Shown one piece after another: positions 36,097-48,090 of a stretch of DNA of 64,000 nt (positions are counted from its first letter, which is position 1; each line of letters begins with the position of its first letter). The position numbers were made by a program, and so were the translations under genes. Source of the DNA: Pseudophaeomoniella oleicola (lineage: Eukaryota > Ascomycota > Eurotiomycetes > Phaeomoniellales > Phaeomoniellaceae); contig QWDQ01000073.1 in NCBI GenBank assembly GCA_003868215.1, positions 1 through 64,000 of the forward strand, written 5' to 3'. The notes beneath the pieces were generated by a model that worked only from the letters and a program-made list of their open reading frames with translations, made no database searches and was not told where the DNA came from.

Positions 36097-39027
36097 TCAA
36101 AATCGCGCTCGACGGCTGTAAGCATGATCATGACGCTTAGGACCGTGTACAACCGCTTCGCTCGCCGTTTCTTTACGCTCCTCGGTTTGCTTAGAATCGA
36201 GATCGTCCAGGAGGCCTTGGCCAAGGACCACGATTCCGTTGGTATCGTCATTCGTCAAGTCGCGTGGTTGGAGAAGCTTGCCTTGCCCGCATTCACTGCT
36301 AGATATAGACAGTCCAGCCCCAGGACATCGTTCGACGTGCCGCAACATACTGTTACACGAAGTGACACTTTTCTCCCTTTCTCGTTGTTGAGTCTTGTAT
36401 CGACGATGACGTGCGACAATTCCCATGAGACCAAAATTTTCAGTTTTGCCGTCGACCTCTCTCGAGCGAGTAGGAAGGAGAGCGTCCCTTCTTCGTCGGC
36501 TAGGCTGTGAATCGTGAACTGGATCCACTTGATTCCGTGCTTCGGGGATAACGTTGAGGTAGATCGGGAAAAGTGCACCAAATGCGAAGATAGCAAGGGG
36601 GACACAGAACGAATAGCGAACTGAGTGACTATTCGCCACGGCGGATTGGATCGGAGGAAACGGCGCTCCACCGCATATAGCGGTTGTCAGCAGTGTACAT
36701 GCAGTCTTTGTGTGGACACCCATGCCTCGAAGGCATATAGCGAAGATTAAGCTGAAGACGCCAGATTCAAATAGGTAGGACAAAAGGAGCATTGCGATCG
36801 AAGCGTTGCTGGTGAGAGACATGGTAAGCGCGGTAGTAATGATCAAACCCGTATAGAGACCTAAAAGGACCCATCGTGGTTTGAAAACGTAGATGAGGGA
36901 CGCGCAAAGGAAGCGGCCGACGGCGAAGATTGCGTGACCGATAGTCTGGTAAGAAGAGGGGGACAAATAGCCATGCCGCTTGAGTGCAGCCGTGAGTATC
37001 TGTGTGGTTGTACCGATATTTTCCTGCCCTCCAACATAACACCATTGGGAGAAGACACCCAGACATAAGGTGACCCAGATGACAGGTACTCTACCACCGA
37101 TTTTAGTATCGTACACCGATCGCCGCCGACCTGCAGTTTCATCGAGATCCTCGTCAGTTGCCTCGGGGAGAGGTAAATAATACAAAGCCACAGCGAGTAG
37201 GACATCAAACAGTGCGATTCCAAGGTAAGTCCATTGAACGTTGATCAGGGACGGAGCGTCTTGGACCTTTTTGAAAAGGACTCTGCTTGCTAATAACGGT
37301 GAGACGACGGTGCCGATTGCTTGGACTCCTTGCGCCATGTTGAGGCGAATCTCAGCGTATTCCAAGGGTCCGCAAAGAGCAATGAATGGATTGGCTGCAA
37401 TCTCGAGGGTTGATAGTCCACTGGCAACGATAACATTTGACGCAACGAAGGCTGGATATGAGGTCAACACTGCAGCAGGCCAGAAGATCAATGTTCCACA
37501 CGCGTATACAATCAAACCGGCAATCATTGTAGCCTTGAATCCGAAGCGCGTAAGCGCCCAACGTCCCAACGTCAGAGGACTCAAGAAGTAACCGCCGTAG
37601 TAAGAAGCATGGAGGCCCCAGGATTCGGCATTGCTCAATTTGGCTACGTTCTGAAAGTCTTGGTTAAGAACATTCAGGAACCCATAAGCGAAACCCCATA
37701 GGAAGAAGAGTATGGTGACAACGGCCACTGGCATAAAACATTCTCGATTCGATAAGCGAAGCATGTTTTTGGGTTGTTTCATATTGACAAAGTCAAAAAA
37801 TGTTGGCTCCCGATAGGTAGTGACCGCAGCCGTCAACGTTGTCGCAGTCGTGTTGGTCTGTGTTCTCGACAGGAATTCCATGAACCCCATTTCGCCATTG
37901 TGATCATCAGGATCACTGTGTGGAGATCCTTGAACTACGGCCGCTGGATTCGTAAGCGTGTCAGGGGTATCTGGCGAAATTGATGGCGGCTCTTGCTCGT
38001 CCGATCCTTCGGAGACCGTGCTGCCATATCGGCCAGTCTTCTCATTGTCGTCACGGATCCAACTCGGATGGAAACGCTGAACCAACGGCTTGAGGCTGGG
38101 CACGCACGCCACCATGATACCAGTGTTGACCTCAACGGCGGACCACATGAACGACAACGAGGCATACCAACTGAAATCACCCAAATCTCGGAGACTGTTA
38201 CCCTTGAGAGATTCGCTCATTGCGTTCTCAACCCTGGCGGAGGCAGCATTTTGGAGAGAAGAAATCCTGATCACGTCGACGACTGCAACAAAGATACCGA
38301 AACTGAAAGTGATAATCAGGATGATCTTCTGTTTTCTCGGCAGGTGCATTCTGGTCAAGAGCGGCATGGGCAGAAAGAGCAAAGCAAGATCAGTAATAAT
38401 GTTGACAGGTGCCGACGCTAGATACAAGCCAACGATATTGACACATTTTGCGGTTGATGGGGTCGGATAGACAAAGTCTGCGTGGAGAGGCCGGCACTGG
38501 GCGATGCCTACAATTGTCAAAGCAAGCCCCGGGACGTTGACGACAACCAAGATTAGGTAATTGCACCACTTGAAGATCTTTTGGTGCTCCGCCAACGACA
38601 GAAAGAATAAGATAATCGAAGTTTTCGTAGTCATTAGGCATGGGTTCTGCAATCGTTAGATAACCGGATCCTGCACGATAGACTCGACACGCACATATAG
38701 GACTGTGAAGGCATATTCTGCCTTCTGTAATGGAACATGCCATTCCCGATGAACATATTGGCTATGCAGGCCGAGACCGACTCTGGTAGCATAGCATATT
38801 GAAAATGACAGACCGAACGTGAGGATCTACTTTGATTATCAGGCCTTATTCTTCTGCTCATCCAAGGGGCTAACACATACCCACGCCAGCAGGATTAGCC
38901 AGTCATCCACGCTAATCTTTCGGACAATCCATGTCTTCGACACAAAGCGAAGTGAGACGAAAATGAACGAGGTGACCAGCACGGCTATCGTGGTACCGAG
39001 TGTCGCTGACACGCGTGAGGTGACCAT
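36097..39027 (-). CDS. PTH11-type 7TM module fused to FucP-like MFS sugar permease
   Basis: Three exons (39027-38881, 38826-38695, 38646-36097) join in phase to one 942-residue protein. Residues 1 to about 290 form a fungal rhodopsin/PTH11-like seven-helix module. The start TSRVSATLGTTIAVLVTS, the DDWLILLAW turn, CYATRVGLGLH, TTKTSIILFFLSL and VNIITDLALLFLPMPLL are its hallmarks. A Ser/Pro/Thr linker (about 290-395) ends with TFFDFVNMKQPKNML. Residues about 396-800 form a major-facilitator domain of the FucP/fucose-glucose permease group: FFLWGFAYGFLNVLN, a SGLSTLEIAANPFIALCGP loop, and GVQAIGTVVSPLLA. A basic 140-residue tail closes the protein. The fusion point is inside exon 3 with no intron or stop. 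The combination suggests a membrane sensor coupled to a sugar permease; this function is inferred. The N-terminal module lacks a CFEM domain and a signal peptide. Confidence 0.9.
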
Positions 39028-40382
39028 TGTTCAGGTTGTCTGTCCAGATCCCACCAAGCCACCACCACATGATGACACCAAGAGTCGACGTTGTCAGTTC
39101 ACGACCTCATACCCTAGCCATGTCTGATCTCGCAATTGATTTCGCATGTACTCTTGTCATATCGAAGTAGAGAGGAGAGAGAAAGATCCAAGCAGAGAGC
39201 AGCCAATGGTGCAGATCTTTCAAAGGGTGTAGAGCATCGCTGTTGAGTGCCAAAAAGTCATTTTTGCTTTCGGCAACCGGTTGGTGAATTGACTGTAAAT
39301 ATTGGGGAGAGTTGGCTCGTGGATATCCATCCTGAGTGTTTTTTTGACTTTTCCTGTGCAGCATTCAAGCTTTGATTCCGATGTGACGTTCACGTCGCCC
39401 CTAAAGCGGTAATCGTCCAATTCCGTCTGCTGAGGCCCTCGACGACCACAGATGTCTGATTGTAACAGCTCTATCTATCCCAATCGAAGAACTGCCAAAT
39501 GTGATGTTACCCTGCATTGTGCTTGGCTTGGGGACTAGTCTGTAGCTGTCTGTCCGCCACTTTGGATCTCACAAGATGACGAACCTAGCTTCCGATCGAA
39601 CAAGAGAGCCAGTGACGTCGAGAGTTAAAGCCAGGATGCTGAAGTGCGCCAAAGCCGATTACGGTCTAGAGAGGAAGGCGAAGATGGCGCCTAAACGCTT
39701 GAGAATGCCATTGCATACGTCCGACTCGTCGGCTCCTCGCCCCGTGGGGGATGCAACCGTCTCGCCGTCTCGCCGTTGAAGGAGTATTTGGGCTAACCTT
39801 TGGGGGTTTGGAAACAGCGATTAAGTTCATCTTATGAGTGAACCCTAAAAGCAGATTCATCACGAAGCTTTCGAGTTTTGGAACATGAAGAATGGTCTTG
39901 AGGCTGATGTGGTATCACAATGAAACATCAACACTTCCCATTGAATGCCCTTCGCTGCATTGTCGGTTGAGATCAAAGAAAACAATAGGATGCGGGATGC
40001 GATAGGCTGATTTTGATGTTGGTTTCACGTACATTGATTGAGGTGTGACGATATTAATATTGTAATTACTCAACTCTTCTATGAGGAAATCCCCCGTCAC
40101 ATGCTCTTCTTGGCATGTAGAGCGACTTCAATGCCCCTGCACAGGAGAATGGTCTATGCGTGTGTCAATTCATAATCGGTCGAATCTCCTCAATCACAGT
40201 TTCACCTATTCTCCCTACCTTAATGATGGCGAGATGACGACAAGGAGCCAAAACAACATCGTAGAGGTAGGTAATGGTGGTGAAAATAGGTCAACTGTAA
40301 GAATGAACATCACAAGGACAACGTTATGGATTGCAAGCAATCGTTCGCCGATTGCGAGGTTGAGGCCGATCCAATCCTCGTT
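39028..40382. other. Intergenic between the fusion gene and TRS65
   Basis: It carries the fusion-gene promoter (left) and the TRS65 3' side (right). Frames at 39107-39364, 39576-39779 and 40081-40611 are not supported; the last overlaps TRS65 on the opposite strand. Confidence 0.6.
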
Positions 40383-42355
40383 CTATGAAGCATTTCCCGA
40401 ACGACTAGATCTTCCCGACACATCTTCTACTTCATCAACTACCCAAATATCCGGTAAATCCCTGAGCACCCACTCCACAGGCGGCGTGTCTCCCACATTT
40501 CCTTGGCTACTTACGCTCTGTCTTTCACTTGCCCCGACATCTATCACCCTGATAGCCTCGAGTCTACTCCATCCTGCTCTAAGGGCTAGGAATTTCATTT
40601 CGCACTCATGAGCTCCTCGGCTACTGAGAGGCCCAATTCGGACATCTGGTGACATTGAGATCAGCGTGGTCGAATATGACGAGTCATTTGTCGAAGACGA
40701 ACGTTGTATAGCGTGTACGATGTTTTCGTCGATAAAGGCTGGTGCGATTTCTTGGGGAGTTTGCGCGACAGCTTGAGAAATATTAGGATTCGAGGTCGTG
40801 GAATACTGGCTTGCCCTCGATGACTTAGGATTATGACGTGACGGCAGGTCGCGTTGGTGGTATTGCCCTCTCTGAGCACGAGAGCTTACCGCGACCAATG
40901 AGAGCTTTCTTGCTCTCGGTGAATGGTTGACTACAAGGACTCGCCAAGAGAAGACTGAACCCAGCTGAACAGGAGATGTCGGAGTAGTGAAAGAGATTGT
41001 AAGGGTCCCATCAGGTGAGGTCGATGTCAAATTTGCGGCAACGCTGTGTGATGGTGTCGATGCATTTAGTGCCGAAGGCAGATCGCTAGGTCTGTTGTTT
41101 CGCTGCAAGATCTGGGAGGGAGCACCGTATGATGGGTTCAATGGAAGAGTGAAGTCAACACTGGAACGCCATCGCATCGTTATGTGAGGGACGCAGAGAG
41201 GTGACATATGAACCTTTGCAGACAAATGAATCTCGAGTGTGGCTACGGATGCGGTACTTGTTGCAGGCCCAAGAGAATGGTCGGAAGGGACGAGCGTGTA
41301 TAAAAGAGTCAAATCGTCCTTGGGCCGGCACATGGCCGGCAAGTCCACTGATGAAATTGGCTCAACAATTCCATCGTTTGACAAAGAGACCCGAGCTTGG
41401 TCGAGCTCAACGTCGAAGCGAATGAAGGGAGTAACTTCAAAATCAAGACTAGCGACGGTACGTGGCCTCTGAGAGTAAGTGTTCATCCGCGAGTATCGGA
41501 CACGAGCGCTCACGGCGGGTATGATGCGGGTTGCAGTGGATGGTTGGGAACGAAGATGCATGAAGGACTCAGGAGGTAGGGCATCAGGTAATATCCGTTC
41601 GAGTGTCGATGAAGATAAGTACGGTGCACTATCTTTCATACTTGGGTCTGCTTTGAAGGCGTCCAAGACATTGACAGGCATGGGTTTAAAAGCAGGCAGA
41701 TCTTCTTCGATGCCATCGGACGACGGTTTTGCTGACCTGATTAACCCGACGGCTGAGAAGACAACCGCAGGTGAAGATAGCCTAACGCGAGGTCGATCTG
41801 TCAGTCGTCAGTATTATAGTCATCATGCAGATGGTGTAGTCTTACTCAGGATTACTTCAACCTCCCATATTGCGAATGCTCGGGGTTCTTGCTCCTCAGC
41901 TGTCTCATTCAAGGCGATATACGGGTCCCCCACCTTCTGTACTTGTTGGGAATATATGAGATCTCTTCTAGAGCCCGATGCATCATGAGCAGCTTTTCTG
42001 GAGTCTGTGTCATTTTGGTCGCCGCTGATCGCGAAACAGTCCAGCCTCAATTCAAGACGAGATATTGTTTCGTTCAAAAGATCATTGGCATCGACAGGAT
42101 ATTGAAGGACAATGTAAACCGTTAATTTTTCATCTACACATCTAAAATAAGTAAGAGAGGGTCGCATTTGTCAGACCGAAAGCACATACCAAAGAACAAG
42201 AGGGATCGCTGTCGTACACTGGGCAGCAGGGACTCCAGCTGTTGCTCCCCATTGTCTGCGTCCAGCGCAAGGACCTCGGGAATGGAACTGTTCGAGGCCT
42301 CAGGCACAACTACTCCAAGCAAGGCATTCTGGAGCAAACCTTCGTCAGCGGTCAT
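40383..42355 (-). CDS. TRS65: TRAPP II complex subunit Trs65
   Basis: A fungus-specific subunit of TRAPP II, a guanine-nucleotide exchange complex for Rab GTPases in late Golgi traffic. Three exons (42355-42190, 42133-41846, 41797-40383) give 622 residues. Family hallmarks are the beta-rich core with SRPRVRL-like NRPRVRLSS, CVPHITMRWRSSVDF, YGAPSQILQRNNRP, the GSVFSWRVLVVNHSPRARKL segment, and the C-terminal VRIGPLSSRGAHECEMKFLA and RDLPDIWVV block. The second half is Ser-rich. The start is the first ATG of exon 1 (42355); the codons before it lack an upstream ATG in frame. It is divergent from PRP40 across 312 bp. Confidence 0.88.
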
Positions 42356-42667
42356 GTTGAGTGTCACAACTCATTTCATATGAAAATTTGGTGCCTCCAG
42401 GCTCTCATGTTGATTGCACTACCAATGTTGAGTAGCTACGTGGAATATACTACGGTATCTAGTCGCATGTGGCTCTGTGAATGTAGCGTCTGTCACTTCG
42501 GATCGTTCCGCTTTCTTGGTGACACATTATTTCCAGACCTGACCTGACCTTGCATATTTTCATTGCAGCGCATTTCACTGTCAACATTGAGCCCACAATC
42601 TTCCACGTTCACTACGTGCACAATAAGTTGACAGACTTCGCGCGCAAGCTGCATACGGTCAATCACC
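42356..42667. promoter_or_regulatory. Bidirectional promoter TRS65 / PRP40
   Basis: Start codons of divergent genes are 312 bp apart, leaving a short shared upstream region. No known box stands out by eye. Confidence 0.6.
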
Positions 42668-45047
42668 ATGAGTGCCCTTTCTCCCCAGCCGGGTATCTGG
42701 CAGGAGGCGCGGACCGCGGAAGGGAAGCTATACTACTACAACACTGGAACTAAGGCTACACAATGGACGAAACCAGTAGATTTGATGGACGCAACGGAGG
42801 TATGTAGATGCTCACAGACTCTTACGACACGCGCTGACGGGGACCAACAGCGTGCTCTCGCGAATCAACCTTGGAAAGAATATCAGACACCGGAAGGCAG
42901 AAAGTACTGGTATCACACCGAGACGAAAGCGAGCACATGGGAAATGCCAGAAGTTTACAAAAATGCTCTAGCCCAGACCCAACAGCCTCAGCTTCCTCCA
43001 AAACCTGCAGCTCCCCAGGCACCCCAATTTGTTGCAGGTGGAACTACAGCTCTAACAACCTATCAAGACCCCGTTGAGAGGGACGAGCGCCGGTTTGCAC
43101 CGCTGGAAACAAATGGTATACCAACAACTGCGACACAAGACCCTAATTACTCTACCTTTGAGGAAGCCGAAGCAGCCTTCATGAAACTCCTACGCCGGTG
43201 TAACGTCCAACCAGACTGGACTTGGGAACAAACCATGCGTGCGACCATAAAAGACGCGCAATATAGGGCGCTGAAAGACCCGAAGGATCGAAAGGCTGCG
43301 TTTGAGAAGTACGCAGTGGAGGTCCGCGCACAAGAAAAGGAAAAGGCCAAGGAGCGGTTGGCTAAATTGAGGGCGGACTTTGGTACGATGTTGAGGCGAC
43401 ATCCCGAGATCAAGCATTACTCGAGATGGAAGACAATAAAGCCCATCCTGGAAGGTGAGACTATCTTCAAATCCACAACTGACGACCAAGAGCGACGACA
43501 ATTCTTCGAAGAGTATATCGTTGAGCTGAAGAAAAAGCACATGGAAGAAGAGGCAGTGGAGCGAAAATCTGCCATGAGTGAGCTTGTTGAGATCCTGAAA
43601 GCTTTGGATCTAGAACCATACACGCGGTGGTCGGAAGCACATGGTGTTATCCAGACCAATGACCGATTTCAAAATGATGCTAAGTTTAAACTCTTGAGTA
43701 AATCAGATGTTCTGACTGCATTTGAAAACCATATCAAATCCCTGGAGCGGACTTTCAATGACGCGAAGCAGCAACAGAAGGCTAGCAAGGCGAAGCGTGA
43801 ACGTCAAAACCGGGATAACTTCATCGCGTTGCTCACTGAACTAAGGGCTCAAGGCAAAATAAAGGCCGGTTCTAAGTGGATGAATGTATTACCCTTGTTT
43901 GAAAATGACCCCCGGTATGTTGCAATGTTGGGTCAGTCCGGATCCACTCCGTTGGATCTTTTCTGGGATTTCGTCGAAGAAGAAGAGCGTGCGTTGCGTG
44001 GAAGACGAAATGATATCTATGATGTTCTGGAGGTAAGAGTACCCTGGGTTGAGGTATAGGGTATCAGCTGACCATTTGCAGGATAAGCAATATGAAATCA
44101 CACCCAAGACCACCTTTGAAGAATTTGAATCTGTAATGATCACTGATCGCCGAACAGCAACGATTGATCGAGATGCGCTGCAATTGATCTTTGAGCGACT
44201 TCGCGATAAGGTCATGAAGAGAACCGAGGAAGAAAAGTATGCCGCAGACCGTCATCAAAGGCGAGCTGTCGATGCTCTTCGCTCCCGGATAAAACACCTC
44301 GAACCCCCTGTGCGCTCCTCTGATTCATGGGAAGATGTTCGAAAACGAATTGAAAGGACTGAAGAATATCGAGCGTTGGAGGACGAAGAGGTACGCAAGA
44401 CGGCTTTCGACAAGGTTATCAAACGTCTCAAAGAGAAAGAAGAGGACGCAGATCGAGATCGTGAGCACCGGCGGCGAGACCACCATCGGCGTGACGATGA
44501 TAGAGACTACCGAAACGGCTCACATCGTGATCGGAGAGGACGACTATCCAAAACCCCTGAGGTTGATGCATATGAAGCAGACCGGCGCAAGGCGATGGCA
44601 GATCGCGAAAAGTCCTATCGTAAGTCCTCTGGTATCACTGGCCTAAGTCCTCCACCAAGAGACCGTGACCGCGATCGAGATCGAGATCTCCGCAGAGACC
44701 GTGACGAGAGGCATGGCCGCCTTGACCGAAGCTCGCCACCACGACGTGGAGCCCACTACGAACGGGAACGTCGGGATCGAGAGGAAGAACGAGAACGCAT
44801 GTATCGTAAGCGTGGCGACCCCCAAGGATCAAGGGATGAACTCAACTACGGCGAAGATCGAAGCGTGACTGGCAGTGATCGACGCCGTAGAAGAGCTGAT
44901 AGTGATGCTGAGAGCGTCGACAGTAGGAGAGATTCGAAGCGTCATAAACGCGAGAAAACCCCGCCAAAAAAGGCGAAGACGCCACCGAAAGAAGAACCTG
45001 CTGGCGTGCATTCAGGTAGCGAGGAAGGTGAAATCGAAGAGGATTGA
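42668..45047 (+). CDS. PRP40: U1 snRNP-associated splicing factor Prp40
   Basis: A splicing factor that bridges the branch-site protein and U1 snRNP during early spliceosome assembly. Three exons (42668-42799, 42851-44032, 44082-45047) give 759 residues. Two WW domains are at about 7-38 (GIWQEARTAEGKLYYYNTGT) and about 48-79 (QPWKEYQTPEGRKYWYHTET). A Pro/Gln-rich linker and a run of FF domains follow, for example EEAEAAFMKLLRRCNVQPDW and FIALLTELRAQGKIKAGSKW. The rest is charged and helical. The C-terminal quarter is an Arg/Asp/Glu-rich, RD/RS-like tail ending GSEEGEIEED. The C-terminal tail is longer than that of yeast Prp40, as in other filamentous fungi and metazoan PRPF40. Confidence 0.95.
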
Positions 45048-47020
45048 GAAGTGAGTACAGCTCGCCGATCAAATCAATATTTTCACAGGCTTGTTACATA
45101 ACTCAGGTTCCTCGATTCTCCATACGATTTCCAGGAAAAGAGAGGAGGCGCGTGGCTGAGGGATTCCGGGGCATGCATTCACTCCATACTGTACGTTTTT
45201 GGGGTTCTACCTTGCGCTACTAATCCTACCTTGTTCTATGAAATACTTCCCCCGGATCTTAGACGGCTCTGCACAGTCCGTGGCCAGTACGGTTCTGCTT
45301 CTCTAGTCCTGATAACCGAGCATTGCTTCGGGATAGCTGTATGCCAAGCAACCGTGTCAACAAGCCTAGCATTGTGCACTGGAGTGCGATGTTTCGGAGA
45401 CCTCGTCATGCTAATGGTGCATGCTGTCGCTGTAAAGTCGATAGATAGTACAATGAAAGAAACATACCGCGTTAGTGACTGAAATATATATCCTAATCTA
45501 ACTGGCTTCGAGACGTCCATAGATCTTACGACTCCATATCAATGAATGTTGGTTGCAGCACACGATACCTAGGTAGGTAGCTTTGTATCGGTGCTGCTAT
45601 AACCCAAGTTGGCGGCGAACACGGCGGAGAACCAAGTAAGGGGATACAACCTTATGATGGCATTTCTGTCCTAGGCGTTGACGAGGAATTGTAATCAAGA
45701 GATAAAGTCTAAGTTGGCCATGTACCTAGGTAGGTAGTCTAGCAGTCATAGGGTTGATATATGATAGGCGTCCTGGCCAGCATCGTAGAGAGTGATAGCA
45801 CTGAAGATGGATGTCTAAAGTGCCGAAGGGGATACAAAACCACAGTCAACGGTGTAGAAAGTGAAGAGGTCATAACTCTGGCGAGGGACGCTCCGCAATT
45901 GGCTGTAGAGTTGGTGATGGGAAGAGGGAGGATAATGTGGGGTGTCGGTCCTCAGAGCACATATAGTATGGATATATAGTACAATTCCCCAATCTCTTTC
46001 GCAATTCGATGAGGGGTTGTTAGCCGAGTCGTCAAGACATCAGCTTCAACACTGGCATTAAATTCGTCAATCGAGTTGTAGAGATGTAGGGTCATGTTAC
46101 CGAGTCCTAGGCGGCCGCCGTGCGCAGGACTTCCAGTAGGTATCCTCTCGCCCGAACTCTTTTTGCTCCTGGGTTCGACTCTGGATGGATGGATGTATGT
46201 ATGGCAATTCCTTTTTTTTTGCGTGTCTGAGCTACTGCTGACATTACGTTGATTATTTTGGTTGTGGGCGTGTACTTAAGATATGCTTGTTGCTTTACGA
46301 GGTGGTGAAGGCAACTTGTCTTCACCTGTTCGCGAACTATTGAGATGAATTTCCACCGTATCTAGGGCTGAACATAGACTGTAAACACACTTGCAGTGGG
46401 GACAAGCATGTATATAGTCGCTTCAGGCATTGAACAAGTACATATACCTAGGACTCATGTAGCTGAGCAGCCGATGTAACCCCTAGCAATCGCTCAGTAT
46501 GCAAGCTTTGCGCGGGTGATCAGTGGAGAGAAAGATCCGACTTAACTAAAGACCGTCATATCATAAAAGGCTGTAGAAGTGTGTAAGTCTGCCTACCTTG
46601 TAGGTAGCCTCTAAGGTACCTAGGCAGTATAGAGGAAAACCCTGATCAAGTGTTGTCTAATATCTACCTACCTAGGTACAGATCTCTCTGAAGTTGAAGC
46701 ACTCCGTCTCCGTCTCCGTCTCCGTTCCGAAGGGTCTGCATCCCATTGGGGCTAGCGTGATCCCGTCGCGTGAAAGAGCAAAGCGCGTCGTCATATCTTG
46801 ACTCGGTTGATCCGAAGTCGTGTCCCACATCGAGTTGAATGATTTATGTACCTTTACCTTAGTACCTACCTTCTTACTTCCTGGTAGCAGGATATGTTCT
46901 TGTGATCATATCTTCTTCGTTACGTGGATCAACAGTCAAGGAGCTAATCCATTACTCAAGTGCCGAACCCGGCATCCGTCTCTTTGTTCTTTATCCTCAA
47001 GTGGGAAGAGCTTCATCACC
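45048..47020. other. Intergenic between PRP40 and an unknown gene
   Basis: No gene is supported. TACCTAGGTAGGTA-type words occur at about 45566, 45722, 46611 and 46661. A partial tRNA-Leu-like 5' segment occurs at 46015-46050, and a B-box-like GGTTCGACTC near 46170 with a T9 run at 46212-46220. A frame opening at 46820 runs into the next gene but lacks an ATG before 47021. Confidence 0.55.
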
Positions 47021-47896
47021 ATGTTCACAGTAGCTCAACCTTCAATGCCAGCTGAGTCGTCATACCAATACCGCCACCATTTCGCTTTCACGTCGCCGAC
47101 AAGTTCCATCACGTCTTCCTCTCGGCTCCAGGGTTTCGCGCCCTCAACGCCTTCGCCTTTACGGGAATCTCGCAATGCGCAGAATCTACCAACATCAGCC
47201 TTTGCCTCCTTTCCAAATCAATTTTCTTCACCAATGTCAGACGCCGAGAACCTGACTGCTTCTTCTCCAACACCATCAAAGTCAGCGGAGACACTGTTTG
47301 CTACACCATCAACCTCCAAATCCAGCGCCTCCACCGCAGACAGCGCGTTCAGCCTTGCGTCGCGCTCACAGTCTCCACGGGCTCTGCTAAACCGCACCAA
47401 TTCTGCTCATGCATCAGCTCGCCGAGCATTGTTCTTCGAACGCGGCAGAAAAGCTCGAGACGATAAACGTTACGAAGGCCGATCTGAACAAGCCATGCGT
47501 CTCGAGTTTCTGCGAGAGAAGAGGGAGTGGGAAGAACGAATAAGAAGAGCAGCAGCCGCGCAGGAAATTTCTGACATGGATCTTCTAGAGGATGAGATGG
47601 CTGATGTGGCGGAGCAAGAACCGATCCTACCGGAAGAGGACATAAATCCTCAAGAATATGCTGAATGGATCATGAGTCAAGGGGAGATGGAGCAGGATGT
47701 TCAAACCGGTCCCGGAGGACCGTTGGGGTGGTCAGAAGCTCGACAGCAGCATCAAGAGACTTCGCAGCAGGAGATAAATAAAGGATACCGCAGTGAGTCT
47801 GATGATGATGAGTATGATGAATTGTTCATGGATGTTTTGAGCAAGGAGCCTGCCTTTGACACTGGCGAGCAAAGCAAGGATGTGGAGATGTCCTGA
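47021..47896 (+). CDS. Unknown, Ser-rich then acidic/helical protein
   Basis: A single exon of 291 residues with no recognised domain. The first 130 residues are Ser/Thr/Pro-rich and low complexity (likely disordered). A charged helical segment follows around GRSEQAMRLEFLREKREWEE (about 150-185), with AAAAQEISDMDLLEDEMADV after it. The C-terminal third is acidic, ending in DDDEYDELFMDVLSKE and DVEMS. The start at 47021 is the first in-frame ATG; a longer frame to 46820 uses no ATG. Neither signal peptide nor membrane helix is seen. The shape (disordered, then charged helix, then acidic tail) suggests a nuclear or chromatin-linked protein; this is inference only. Confidence 0.75.
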   Translation: MFTVAQPSMPAESSYQYRHHFAFTSPTSSITSSSRLQGFAPSTPSPLRESRNAQNLPTSAFASFPNQFSSPMSDAENLTASSPTPSKSAETLFATPSTSKSSASTADSAFSLASRSQSPRALLNRTNSAHASARRALFFERGRKARDDKRYEGRSEQAMRLEFLREKREWEERIRRAAAAQEISDMDLLEDEMADVAEQEPILPEEDINPQEYAEWIMSQGEMEQDVQTGPGGPLGWSEARQQHQETSQQEINKGYRSESDDDEYDELFMDVLSKEPAFDTGEQSKDVEMS

Positions 47897-48090
47897 TCGT
47901 ACATGATGTAGTGCTGTCACCGTCTTTTCACAAGTTACTAAAGGGTCGCTGGAATAGTCTTTTTGTGTGCCATTACTTGTTCATTGTACTACTCAGCAGA
48001 TATAGTCTACACAATGATACCCTTGACACGAGCTTTCGTGAATCTATGCTACTTGCTCTCTTCACGCAACGTCTGTGAATCTGTGGTGGG

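Noticed and set aside
46100-46220. GGTTCGACTC plus T9 as a second Pol III element
   Set aside because: The A box at 46021 and B box at about 46171 are separated by unmatched sequence, and the T stem does not pair. A 7-base GGTTCGA is expected by chance several times in the window.
46820-47020. N-terminal extension of the unknown gene
   Set aside because: The longer frame lacks an ATG start; the first ATG is at 47021.
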